Assembly (NCBI GenBank): GCA_019828545.1
Contig: JACVRA010000109.1
Coordinates: forward strand, 62,001 to 126,000
Direction of reading: 5' to 3'
DNA from: Paracamarosporium sp. OC-R06-R3
Lineage: Eukaryota; Ascomycota; Dothideomycetes; Pleosporales; Didymosphaeriaceae
DNA: 64,000 nucleotides
The notes beneath the pieces are model-generated. The model was not told the origin of the DNA. It was given only the letters and a program-made list of their open reading frames with translations, and ran no database searches. How positions within the stretch are numbered: position 1 is the first letter of the stretch; each line of letters opens with the position of its first letter. Below are positions 44,307 to 54,912 of the stretch, piece after piece. A program made the position numbers and the translations under genes.

Positions 44307-46073
44307 ATGGCTTCAATCATACACCCTGCGGGCATATGGACAGTATCAGATGGTGAGGGTACAGTCGATGGCACTTCAAGAGATATCGCATTAGGCCCAG
44401 ACCTCACATCGCCGGCAAGCCTTCCTGGAAGTCAAAATTCACACACTACACCTTCAACAAAGCGGGATTCTACCGAACGAGATGTTTTTGTGCGCGCAGT
44501 TCACCAGGACAACCTTTCTACACCTGAGCCTCCCAACAGTACGACGCTCGAACTCACTCACTTCCAAAATCGCCCAAATTCCTCCATTAGCGTACCTCGA
44601 GGACACGAAAGTCCTCCATTTCCTGCATCCCAAGGACTCCCACCTGAACTGCCAGATCATCTCGCAGAAATCATTTTCGTCCTCATATGCACTGCCGGTC
44701 AACTAGTCTCTACCGTTCTTATTGGCCACATCGCCGTGACGCAAGCTGTCTTCAGGGCTGCGCTCGATATATCGCCCTCCCAGATACCGTGGCTTCTAGG
44801 CTCCTCTTCCCTCGCCTCTGGCCTGTCGGTTATAATATCTGGCTCCCTGGCTGACCTCGGGCCGCCCAAGCCCCTCATGGTGGGAGCATTTGTCTGGGAA
44901 GCTGTGTGGATGGGCGTAGCAGCTGCGGCCATCAGCCCAAAGCTCAAGATTCTCTTCTTTGTCGCAAGAGCAATGCAGGGTCTTGCCGTCGGGGTGCTAG
45001 TGTCAGCATCCATGAGTATCCTAGGCCGTGTGTATAGTCCAGGCATCCGGAAGACAAGGGTCTTTAGCTTCATGGCAGCAGGCGCACCATTAGGGTACTG
45101 GCTAGGCTGTGTCCAAGCTGGGACTCTGAGCTCGCATCTACCTTGGATATTCGGCAGCACGGCCATCTTGCTCGCGGGTTGCGCGCTCGCAGCACAGCTC
45201 ACTATTCCTCCCCTACGCCCAGCACAGGACAGTCTGGATACTGAAGCTCCGTCATTGCGCCATTTCGACTACAAGGGCGCCGGCCTCGCCTCAATAGGCT
45301 GTACCCTGATCATCTTCGGCCTAACGCAGGGCTCACCCACACACTGGAACCCCTACACTTACTCTTCAATCATAGTCGGGTTCCTCCTCCTTTGCATCCT
45401 CTACCACGTCGAGAAGAGCGTCCCACGCCCCCTCATACCCAACCACCTCTGGAAAACACCTGGCTTCGCCACCCTTCTCATTTCCTACTTCCTCGGCCTC
45501 GGCGCCTATAGTGCCTGGCAATTCTACGCCATCCAATTCTGGCAGCGATACCAGAATGCGTCGCCACTAACAGCAGCACTCTACCTTCTCCCAAATGGCC
45601 TCGTCGGAATCCTAGCCGCGTACATCGTCTCCAAAACCTTACATCTCGTCCCCACAAACGTGATTTTCACAGCCAGCATGATCGCCTTCGGTCTCGGCGC
45701 CGTGTTCTTCCTCCCTCAAACACCCACAACCAGTTACTGGGCGCTCTCCATGCCAGGCATCGCCCTCGCTACATTCGGTCCAGACATGAGCTTCGCGGCG
45801 GCTGCGATTTTCATCACGAGCAGCGTGCCCAGGAGCTACCAAGGCGCCGCGGGGAGTCTGCTTGTTACGGTGCAGAATCTCACCATGGCGGTGATGACGA
45901 GCGTGAGTGAGGCGATTGGGACAAGGGTGGAGGTGCTACCTATGGGGGAGATTGGATTGCAGGGGATCAGGGCTATTTGGTGGTTTTCGTTGGGGTGTGC
46001 GATGGTGGGGGCGCTTATCACGGTGGTGATGGTACGGATTCCGAGGGTGGAGGAGAAGGAGCATGTGAGTTAG
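44307..46073 (+). CDS. DHA2-type major facilitator transporter
   Basis: Single exon, 588 residues, ATG at 44307. The first 115 residues are polar and disordered. About 14 helices then follow. Visible family blocks are FVARAMQGLAVGVLVSASMSILGRVYSPG (motif region of helices 4-5), FMAAGAPLGYWLG, and GPDMSFAAAAIFITSSVPRSYQGAAGSLLVTVQNL. These match the ATR1/AMF1-like branch of drug:H+ antiporter family 2. Likely a plasma-membrane exporter or low-affinity cation/ammonium-type carrier; the substrate is not readable. It has no intron, unlike the DHA1-like gene in this window. Confidence 0.88.
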   Translation: MASIIHPAGIWTVSDGEGTVDGTSRDIALGPDLTSPASLPGSQNSHTTPSTKRDSTERDVFVRAVHQDNLSTPEPPNSTTLELTHFQNRPNSSISVPRGHESPPFPASQGLPPELPDHLAEIIFVLICTAGQLVSTVLIGHIAVTQAVFRAALDISPSQIPWLLGSSSLASGLSVIISGSLADLGPPKPLMVGAFVWEAVWMGVAAAAISPKLKILFFVARAMQGLAVGVLVSASMSILGRVYSPGIRKTRVFSFMAAGAPLGYWLGCVQAGTLSSHLPWIFGSTAILLAGCALAAQLTIPPLRPAQDSLDTEAPSLRHFDYKGAGLASIGCTLIIFGLTQGSPTHWNPYTYSSIIVGFLLLCILYHVEKSVPRPLIPNHLWKTPGFATLLISYFLGLGAYSAWQFYAIQFWQRYQNASPLTAALYLLPNGLVGILAAYIVSKTLHLVPTNVIFTASMIAFGLGAVFFLPQTPTTSYWALSMPGIALATFGPDMSFAAAAIFITSSVPRSYQGAAGSLLVTVQNLTMAVMTSVSEAIGTRVEVLPMGEIGLQGIRAIWWFSLGCAMVGALITVVMVRIPRVEEKEHVS

Positions 46074-47500
46074 TTGGGTTGGAGCTTGGTTTTGAGAGGA
46101 GTGCAAGCTTCGTCTTGAGTGCGTATGAGGGGATTGCGTTTTGGAATTTGTGAGGGAGAGTTACGTACTTGTTCTGACTATAGTCTTGTTTTCAGACTCG
46201 CCGACTACCTGAACGTGATTATTGACAATAAGGGTCACATGAGCCAGTATACCCATCTCTATATATAAATTAGTTATTATTCTTGCTTGGTATTCTAATT
46301 ATCCAATACATTCAAGAACCTTATTAAGCAATTGTCACACCCTCAAGCTTACTGCATCGCAATCTTAAACTCACTGCCTACATCTAAAGACATCAGACGT
46401 AAACAAAGCACATTCCTTACAATTACAGCTGCACATACATCCTCCACGACATCTCGATCGCAATCATTCCATTCCATTCCAGAACCACACCACTACCAAA
46501 CATGCTCCCATATTCATCTCCGCAGTCCAACACACAACCCTAAATACATGCTCCACGAACATAATCTCATTCATATCCTACTCATCCATCCCATGTCCCT
46601 CCCCATATTGCCCATATATCCGATCTTTGCCCTTCCTAAGTTCCATCCAGCTCTTCGTCAAACTTTCTATACTCCTCCCCATCCAGCCCAAACACCCAAC
46701 CATTGCATTTCCAACAAACAACATATCATCTAACCCCCCACCCTTGAAATCACGCAGTCAATCTTCCACTCATACACAGCACCCCCGCGAAGCGTCCCAG
46801 ATCAATCGATAAACAACCAAACCATTCACTTCCATCCTAAGTTTTCAACCCGTGGTATATCTCATAGCAAAGACCTAAACGAGCCAGCTAGCTAGCCTCT
46901 GATCTAGGGAAGATATTGTCGAGTGAAATGATGGTATTGGTGGAGTCTTCTGCATTTAGTGGAGGGTTATGTCGTATATAGTGGATGATCTAGTTTTGCC
47001 CTGCTGTCTGCATTATTATTTCTTCTTTCTTGTCTGAGTATGTAGAAGGGGTCAATGTTTATCGTGAGCGTGTTTAGAGCAGGTTTGGCAGAGGCGATGA
47101 GAGTTAGACTTGTCGGTGTGGAGATTTATATACGTTAGTGGAGCCACGTGGATAGTGGAGTTGGTGGTGGGTGGTTGGGAGGTGAGAAATTCCCTGTATG
47201 AATGTCTGCGAGAATAGTATGAAAGCTTCAGTCACGCATGGCACGAGGTAATGTCAGTGTCGTTGGAAGTAATCTTTGCCGAAGCTGTAGGATCAAGGCA
47301 AACCACCAAATCACGTATTCAGGCACATGCAAGATTAAAAGAAACTCGTTATGTATTTTTACTATTAGAGCTGCCTTATGCCCACAGCTTATACCCAAAC
47401 CGATCTAATCCCATCTTATTCATAATTCTAACGCTTAAGCAGAATGCGCGCTTAACTTCCACCGTTAGTACTCATTCGCAGTCAAGAGCAGGACTCAAAC
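46074..47500. other. Intergenic region, pyrimidine-rich
   Basis: 1.4 kb without supported genes. The section 46320-46830 is strongly C/A/T-rich on the plus strand and gives one long low-complexity open frame without domain. The right end may hold an extra last exon of the SDR gene. Confidence 0.45.
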
Positions 47501-48397
47501 TTACAGGTTGGTGGTGACAGAGAGGTCCTTCCAGGCCTCGAGGCTCTTGGTCTCCTTCTCGATGACACCGCTGACGAAGCCGACGGCGTCGGGGCCGAGC
47601 AACAACCTCCTGGGGAGCTCCCTGCCGGCGGCACGTCCGGAGCCGGTGAGGGCCTCGACGATGAGAGCAGCACCCTTGACTGGGTCACCGGGCTGGTTGC
47701 CGTTGAATTGCTTGAAGGCGCCCTTGAGGGGAGCGAGGACGTCTACGTAGTCAGGGATGGGGTTCTTGGCCTCGACCTTGTTGCCGGCCGTCAGGAAGTC
47801 GGTACGGAAGTAGCCCGGCTCTACGACAGTGACCTTGATGCCGAAGGAGGCGACTTCCTCGCGCAGCGACTGGGCAATGCCCGAGATGGCGAACTTGATG
47901 CCGCAGTACAGACCGCAGGCGACGCCGCCCTCCCAGCCAGCGATGCTGCCCATGAAAGCGATGGTGCCGCTCTTCTGGGCGCGTAGGATGGGGAGCACGG
48001 CCTTGGTGACGGCGACGTGGGCGAAGACGTTGGTGTGGAAAGCGGCCTGGATCTCCTCGGTGCTAGCACGCGTTAGTCAGGTATTGTATGTACAAAAGAG
48101 GTTAGCACCGGGTACTTACGAGGCCTCCTCTACGGCGCCTTCCCAGATGTAGCCAGCATTGTTGATAAGGATGTCGATGGTGCCGTAGACAGCGGCAGCC
48201 TCCTTGACGACCTTCTGGATCTCAGCCTCCGAGGCATTGATGTCGAGGCTAAGGGGGTGGGCGCCAAGCGCCTTGAGCTCAGAGAGCTTGCTGGCGTTAC
48301 GTGAGGTCGCGATGACCTTGTGGCCGGCCTGTAGGGCCTGTTTGGCGATCTCGGCGCCAAAGCCGGAAGAGGTGCCCGTGATGAAGAATACAGCCAT
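47501..48397 (-). CDS. Short-chain dehydrogenase/reductase
   Basis: Two exons on the minus strand, 48120-48397 and 47501-48062, give 279 residues; the 57-nt intron is GTAAGT...GTGCTAG. Classical SDR features: cofactor loop TGTSSGFG (residues 7-14), NNAG, catalytic Ser in GSIAGWEG, and YCGIK with the catalytic Tyr/Lys pair, followed by VEPGYFRTDF. NADP(H)-dependent oxidoreductase, cytosolic, substrate unknown. It is divergent from a FAD monooxygenase, suggesting a shared pathway. The stop codon lies inside CTGTAAGTTT, a good donor, with TACTAAC downstream near 47463-47469, so a further small exon is possible. Confidence 0.88.
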
Positions 48398-48944
48398 GAT
48401 GGAACGATGCGAAGATGGAAAGTCAAGATTGTCAAAATGTCAAGATGTAAAGTTGTTGAGTGTCAAGCTGTCAGACTGTGGTGAGAGCGCGTGTGTAGAG
48501 CTGTGAGGACGGGGTGGCGCCTCCGTCTTAAACCCCAAAGTCCCCGGTGGTGACCGTCTGCGTCATTATCGCGAAGTCCACTCCAGGCTGTTCATTCGCC
48601 TTCGTCTGACATCGTGCGGACAAAAACCAGTGTAGTGGAACTCCACCAAGGTTGTTCGCTGACCGAGCATAGCGCCCGTAGCGATGTATACGAAGCGAGG
48701 ACCTAAATCCGGCGGCGCAGTAACCCCGAGCGTCGGCCCGCTTGGGCCGCCAGCATGATTGAGCCTCTGCGCGCGGAAGCGGAGCGGCGTGACAGAGGGT
48801 CACTTTTCATCTTCCAGTCAGAAGGGAGCGAATGGGTGGTCATGAAAGCCAGGATTTACGTTGGCTTAAAGAGATGGCACAGGAATAGCAATTGGGTACG
48901 CACTTGCGCCTAGCAACCAGGCAGCACACATCAACACATCCACC
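48398..48944. promoter_or_regulatory. Shared divergent promoter of SDR and FAD monooxygenase
   Basis: 547 bp between divergent ATGs at 48397 and 48945. A direct repeat of TCAAGAT/GTCAAA units lies next to the SDR start (about 48420-48475). No gene supported. Confidence 0.5.
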
Positions 48945-50576
48945 ATGGCAGAAGTTTCAACATCGCCGGCGAAGCCTTTCAAGGTGATCGTGGTGGGCGG
49001 CGGCATTGCCGGACTGGCCATGTCGCACGCACTGCAGCTCGCCGGCATCGATCATGTGGTGCTTGAAGGGTACAGCGAGGTGTGCTCGCACGTCGGCGCC
49101 AGTATCGGCCTCTGGCCCAACGGCATTCGCGTGCTGGACCAGGTACGTGACTTGGTTCCCGCTCGCTAAGGTACCCCAGGCTGACGGTCACTTTTTAGAT
49201 GGGCGCCTGGAAGCAGATTAGCGAACACTGCGGACCAATGAACCACAGCTACAACCGTCTCCCCGATGGTAGGACCGTGAGCATCAGCCGCATGGCCGAC
49301 ATGATCGTCGAGCGCAACGGCTACGACTTCGTCGTGCTCGAGCGCGCCCACGTCGTCAAGGGCCTCTGGGACAACCTGCCCGACCAGACCAAGGTCAAGG
49401 TCAACCAGCGCGTCAACAAGATTGACGAGGACGAGAACGGCGTTATCGTCCATACCACCGACGGACAAAAGTATGACGGAGACATCGTCGTCGCCTGCGA
49501 TGGCGTTAACAGCTTTGTCCGCGACCACATGTGGAACATGGCAAACAACTTCTCCCCAGGCCTGATTCCGGCCGCGGAAAAGACATGTGAGTTTGAGTCC
49601 CGCGCCCCAGCCACGCATCGGGCTTCATACTGACCACCCCAGCGCTGGCCACCACTTACGCGTGCCTGATTGGCTTCGCGCCTGAGATGGCCGGCATCGG
49701 CATGGGTGACTGTCAGACTGTCCACAACGATGGTTTCTCCTTCCTCATCATCACCCAGCCCGGACGATGCTTTTTCTTCGTATTCATCAAGCTTCCGGAG
49801 GTCGTGCGCTGGCCCAACAGGCTCAAGTTCACCGCTGAGGACGCCGAGCGCGAGGCCGCCAAGCTTGCCACTCTGCCCGTCACCGAAAGCTTGCTGTTCG
49901 GTGAGATCTGGAAGAACAAGATCAGAGGCCAGCTCATCCCTCTCGAGGAAGTCGTTTTCGACCACTGGCACTATGGCCGCACCGTCCTCCTGGGCGACTC
50001 CGTCCACAAGGTACACCCCGCAGCCTCGTCCCTCTGAGCTCCATGCTAACCCATACACAGCTGACCATCAACCTTGCCTTTGGAGGAAACTCCGCCCTCG
50101 AAAGCACCGCCGCCTTCGTTAACGTCCTCAACCGCGAGCTCAAGGCCCTACCCGAAGGCAAGAAGCTGAACCAAGAAGCCATCACCGAAGTCTTCGAGGA
50201 GTACCAAGGCCTGCGCAAGCCGCGCATGAAGAAGGTGCTCAACCTCGCATACCAGCTGACGCGCCTGCAGGCCTGGGACGGCTGGTTCATGAAGTTCATC
50301 CAGCGCTGGGTCATCCCGTGGGTGGGCGACGGCCAGGTCGTCGACCACATCGCGGACCTGGTCAAGGGCGGCCACCGCCTCGACTTCGTGCCCGTCCCGC
50401 CGCACAAGGAGGGCACCGTCCCGTTCAATGACGAGCTCGCTGAGAAGAACGGTCCGCTGTACGAGGCGCATAAAGCGCCCTCGGACTTTGGCTCCGTCAT
50501 CCGCAGGGTCGTCCTGCCGTGGATTGGCGTCTCGTCGGCTGTCGTCGCGGCCGCCGCGTACAAGTTTTCCGCGTAG
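48945..50576 (+). CDS. FAD-dependent monooxygenase
   Basis: Four exons: 48945-49142, 49199-49586, 49643-50010 and 50061-50576, giving 489 residues; introns of 50-56 nt, all phase-matched. Rossmann motif VIVVGGGIAGLAMS with a downstream acidic residue in VVLEGY, the GASIGLWPNG block, DG motif VVACDGVNSFVRD, and GD motif LLGDSVHK. A hydrophobic C-terminal segment (IGVSSAVVAAAAYKF) resembles membrane-attached epoxidase-type members of this group, such as those of meroterpenoid and indole-diterpene pathways. It adds one oxygen to an organic substrate using FAD and NAD(P)H. The product is not predictable. Confidence 0.9.
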
Positions 50577-50910
50577 GTGCAGCGTCGTTGGAGGGGGTCG
50601 GTTGACTGATAGCTTTCATGGATTGATGGATTGATGCATGGATGAATGAGAATGCGTCGTGTCAAATTGAAGGACTGGATATCCCTAGAATGTATGAATC
50701 ATGTAACACTACATTTAATCCATCGTCGTCGTCTTAAGCATAGCGCTACGCGATGCTAAAATCAACCAAGTGTTTGGCCGCTCCAGAGCACTATGCAAGC
50801 CCTGGACCGTGCTCAACAGGCCACAAGGTGAAGCGCAAACGTTGTTGCACCTCGTAGCTAGATTTCATGACCGGGAATATTTGCAATGCATACCTTTATC
50901 GGGATTCATA

Positions 50911-51093
50911 CTAGAAAAGCCGCTGGACTTGTATAGGTGTGTCTTCTGCGCCTAGTCCGGTGAATTCTGCCGCCGCGTCATAGAAAGCTCTTGCAGTTGC
51001 GACATAGCGGGATCGCCCAACTGCGGCACGGAGAGGTTTCAGAGCGTTGGAAGCTACAGCTCGCGTAGTCGTGGCGCGGAATCCAGCAAGCAT
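50911..51093 (-). CDS. Possible small mitochondrial-targeted ORF or gene remnant
   Basis: ATG at 51093, 60 codons to TAG. The first 35 residues are Arg/Ala/Thr-rich without acidic residues and end RYVATA, a convincing presequence with a likely processing site; then AFYDAAAEF and an acidic turn. The protein is too short for a known family. It could be the first exon of a lost gene. I found no downstream exon. Support is only the presequence character and the ATG. Confidence 0.25.
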   Translation of the reverse strand: MLAGFRATTTRAVASNALKPLRAAVGRSRYVATARAFYDAAAEFTGLGAEDTPIQVQRLF

Positions 51094-51129
51094 AGCTTGG
51101 TAGGCCGAAGATATAAGGGTTCGCTTGGA

Positions 51130-51306
51130 GGCAGGTAGCTTAGAAGCGTGTTTCTTTCAAAACCAACAGCGACGGGTGCATGGGAGTCGTAGACGTAAAG
51201 TGTAGATATGAGGGCCCCGCTTAGAAGTAGGTAGGTTAAATGCGCGCCCCTTTGAAAACGAAGGGCGAATAGTAGGGGTTGTAGAGGTAAAGTGTTAATC
51301 AGCCCT
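51130..51306. repeat. Diverged direct repeat of about 85 bp
   Basis: Two copies, roughly 51132-51215 and 51226-51304. Shared landmarks in order: AGGTAG(C/G)TTA, GCG(T/C)G, CTTT..AAAAC, GT(C/T)GTAGA(C/G)GTAAAGTGT, then a C-rich end. Differences include several C/T and A/G changes. Origin unknown; could be a remnant of a mobile or non-coding element. Confidence 0.5.
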
Positions 51307-52405
51307 TCTGTTGCCTAGGGGCGGGCTTGGCAAACAGTTGCGGATCATCGCTGATCCGTTCCGCCCCACTTGACCTTACAAAACGCGACCAGGCCCAGAG
51401 GCGTCCGTTTGCTCACTCACTCACTAAAACATTGGCTTGGGAAAGCATAGTTTCAAATGCTGAGGCGAGGCGTGTCATTGCCGCAACATCAGAATGCTCG
51501 TTGCATATGCCTCCTTGGGCATTGCTGGCATAAACAGACGCATATTTAGGGCGGAGCACTGTATTGATTGCCTAACCCTCGCGGCAACATGTGGATGATC
51601 ATTGGACCGTATTAGAACTAATGCATGTCACATCACACCACATCACATCACGGCAAGTCAGCACTGGTGATTTGCCGATGAACATACAGACAGATGAATT
51701 ATTTGATATACATCTCGAACAGATGATGTTACGCCCCACAATATTCGCCGGGAGCCAGCAATCTGCTGCTTGGAACTGACCAACTCAAGCGAACTACGAA
51801 CCTTTACCCTGGACCAAGTTAGAGTAATACCACAAGTGCATACTTCGTAAAGTTCTCTGGAAATGAGGCGTCCGCATCTAATGCATCTTCCCTTGCGCTT
51901 GTGACTAATGAACGCTTGATTTTTTTCATTTCTGTCTTGTTGAAACCGAGGAAAGTAATTGTGTCTTCTCTTCATTTTCATTCCTAAGAAGATTATTGGA
52001 TAGAGCGTGCTGTGTGGGTTGAGGGTTGTTTTGGCAAAAGTCTGGTGAGTTTGTTCCCCAAGAGTACAATCCTCTTATTAGCTTTGTTCTGACCCAGTGT
52101 TGTTCGGGATAGAACGCATGTAATTGCATAATAGCACCTGCTAACCTCTGTACGAGCTTTACATCATTTATGTACAACTGGTCCTATTCGTCCCAATCCC
52201 TACGAGTGTTCAGCTTCAGTGGCCCGTGCGCTGTACGTCCGGGCTGCTGTTATTGCCCCACCAAGAAGAGTTTAGCTACGTCCAGCCTTGTGCAGCTGCA
52301 AATTACCAGCGACACCACCGTTTGTATCTCTTGTGACCTATCTGTGGGAAGAGCTGTAGACTCTTGCTTGTGCTGAAGTGGGTTCGACATGCGTTAGAAG
52401 AAGCG

Positions 52406-54912
52406 ATGGATCGAATCACGAACAGCATCCTATACCGCTACCATCCCCTTCCCAGTCCAAAGAACTATATTCGCTTGCTTCGCCTGACTCCAAATAGAAA
52501 TGAGACCGCTGTTATCGAATGCCAACTTATCAACTACTTTCTAGAACCGGACAAAAGCACTCACCTGTACGATGCCTTATCCTACGTTTGGGGTAATCCG
52601 AATGAGACAGTGCCTATCTCCGTAGACGGATATGTCTTGCATATCACGGCAAATCTCCATGCGGCACTACTACGTCTTCGAGATCACTCTTTTGAACGAA
52701 CTATATGGATAGACGCTATCTGTATCAACCAAGCCGATGACGAAGAGAAAGAACATCAAATTCAAAGTATGGCGAGGATCTACGCTCAAGCAGATCGTGT
52801 AATCGTTTGGCTTGGGAAGGCCGAAGACGATTCCAACCAAGCGCTCGAAACTATACGTACTGTTGCGGAAGATGAGTCTATGTATGTGGCGGACAACCAG
52901 AAATCCCAGAAAGCTGTTCTCGCGCTCCTTCAGCGACCATGGTTCGAGCGCATGTGGGTAAGTAAGCAGAAGCTTAAATAGAATTCGTAGAAAACGCTAA
53001 AATCTTCATCTAGGTACTTCAGGAAGTTGCTGCAGCCCGACATGTCTTAATCATGTGTGGTTCCACAGAGATTGACGGGTACGCCTTCTGCCTGGGTTTG
53101 GAGTCATTAATGGATAAGTACAAAACTCACAAAGACCTGCAAGGTCTCATCCGTTCAATAACCTATTTGATAAAGGGATCAATCTTCCGGCCTAGATACG
53201 CCACTAGCAAAACCGCCATGGACTCTCTCAATATATGCCCATTAAGCGAGCTCATAGATATGTACCATACCCATAAAGCCACTAAGCTTCATGATAAGGT
53301 ATATGCTTTGCTCGGCATGAGCTCCGAAGATGACAGCAGAGCTACCTTAGCACCAAATTACGAAGTCTCATGGGAGAAGCTCTTGCAACAACTTGTCAAG
53401 TTTATTCTCCATGATCAAATATCTATGGAGACTGGCCCCGAAAAGCAAATGGCAGTAATAAAGAGTAAGGGTTGCGTCATTGCCCAAGTATCATCTGTAA
53501 ACAACTACTATATCACCCGAGATAGCAGGCAGATCGTGGAGATTGTTCTCGAGAACACATCGGAGCGACTAAGATACGAGGGTTTTAACGCTCGCTGGAC
53601 GCTCAGGGTTTCGGCAAAACAAGTTCAAAAAGGTGATTTAATTTGCCTTCTACAAGGGTCTCCTAGACCAGTAATCGTTCGACCGTGCAAGGACTACTTC
53701 GCTGTCATCAAAATATCGGTTTTCCTGGAGGACGAACAGGTCAAGAGCAGGAATACCGAATGGGTAAAGCTATTCCAATCGATAACGGTATTTCCGCGCG
53801 ATTTTTTGCTTGTCTGGGACTGGTCAGAGAATTTGGAGTTTGGAGAATTCGGAAATTTGGTAAGAACAATCGATTGGATATCAGAGCTTTCAGAAACAGG
53901 GTTAGAGACCCACTGGGATAGAGCGACAAGAATGTGGAATTGCGCATTGGTATTGGAAGATTCGAAAGAGTATGGAGAAGCGGAGAAAAGGCTTCGAGGA
54001 GTCATAGAGACCTATGAGATGACACTTGGTGAAGAGCATATAAACACCGTGAAAAGACAATACAGTCGAACACCTCTACTGTCTGACGCATCGAATTGGA
54101 GCGGTCCGGTAGTAAACGCGCGGACACTTCTGTGTTTGGCAGCCGGGGGAGGGTTTAAGGCCGTAGTCGAGGCGCTACTCGATACAGGTAAGGTTGGTGT
54201 CAACTTCAAGGATAAGGACGGTCAGACACCGCTTTCATGGGCGGCAAGAGGAGGGCACATCACTGTTGTTGATCGGCTGCTTCAAGAGAAGGCTGACGTT
54301 AATGCAGCGGTAGCAGCGGTAACAGCAGGACAATTTGTGGGAACAATAGCGCCGCAAGAAGAAGAATCAGGAATGACTGGTCTGGCTGAGAAACTACTTC
54401 AACAGAAGTATTTACTACAAAGAAAAACAACAGCGTTGCAGGTAGCAGCAGAAGGAGGGCATATCACTGTTGTTGAGCGACTACTCCAAGAGAAGGCTGA
54501 CGTCAATGCACCGCTAGGAGAAACAACACCACTACAGGCGGCAGCAGCAGGGAACTATATTAGAGTAGTCGAGCGACTGCTCCAAGAAAAGGCTGACGTC
54601 AATGCGCCAGCAGAACCGCTTTGGGGAAAAACAGCACTGCAAGCAGCGGCAGAAGGAGGGCATTTTGCCGTCGTCGAGCGACTGCTTCAAGAGAAGGCTG
54701 ACGTCAATACACCAGCAAAAAGATACGGAAGAACAGCACTACAGGCAGCAGCAGAAGGGGGGCACCTTGCCGTCGTCGAGCGACTGCTTCAAGAGAAGGC
54801 TGACGTCAATGCACCAGCAGGAATCGGCGGATTGACGGCACTGCAGGCGGCATCAAGAGGAGGGCACCTTGCAGTAGTAGAATGTCTTCGGAGGGCTGGT
54901 GCAGTAAGATAG
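52406..54912 (+). CDS. HET-domain protein with ankyrin repeats
   Basis: Two exons, 52406-52957 and 53014-54912, give 816 residues; the 56-nt intron GTAAGT...CATCTAG rejoins ERMW-VLQEVAAA, the usual end of the HET core. The start is ATG 52406; the frame is open upstream but only to a TTG. HET domain at about residues 55-230 (YDALSYVWG, RTIWIDAICINQ, MARIYAQADRVIVWLG, RPWFERMW). Residues about 491-531 form one TPR unit of the kinesin-light-chain type (EYGEAEKRLRGVIETYEMTLGEEHINTV). From about 552 to the end lie ankyrin repeats, five of which share LLQEKADVN almost unchanged. HET proteins trigger incompatibility-type cell death; the repeats probably carry ligand specificity. The near identity suggests recent expansion. 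Confidence 0.9.
54274..54870 (+). repeat. Near-identical ankyrin-coding DNA units
   Basis: The core CTTCAAGAGAAGGCTGACGT and close variants recur at about 54280, 54484, 54580, 54685 and 54787. Spacings are 204, 96, 105 and 102 nt. The first, double-length gap contains one degenerate unit. The DNA, not just the protein, is conserved, including synonymous sites, which fits recent unit duplication or gene conversion. Confidence 0.85.

Larger units (their letters stand above)
50577..52405. other. Gene-poor region with a decayed tandem duplication
   Basis: No complete gene. It holds a GATT/GATG-type repeat near 50615-50650, a possible short mitochondrial-type ORF (50911-51093, minus) and a diverged direct repeat at about 51130-51306. 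The right part is the promoter of the HET gene. Confidence 0.45.

Noticed and set aside
46332..46812. 133-codon ORF in pyrimidine-rich sequence
   Set aside because: Composition is driven by a C/A/T-rich strand; non-ATG start and no domain.
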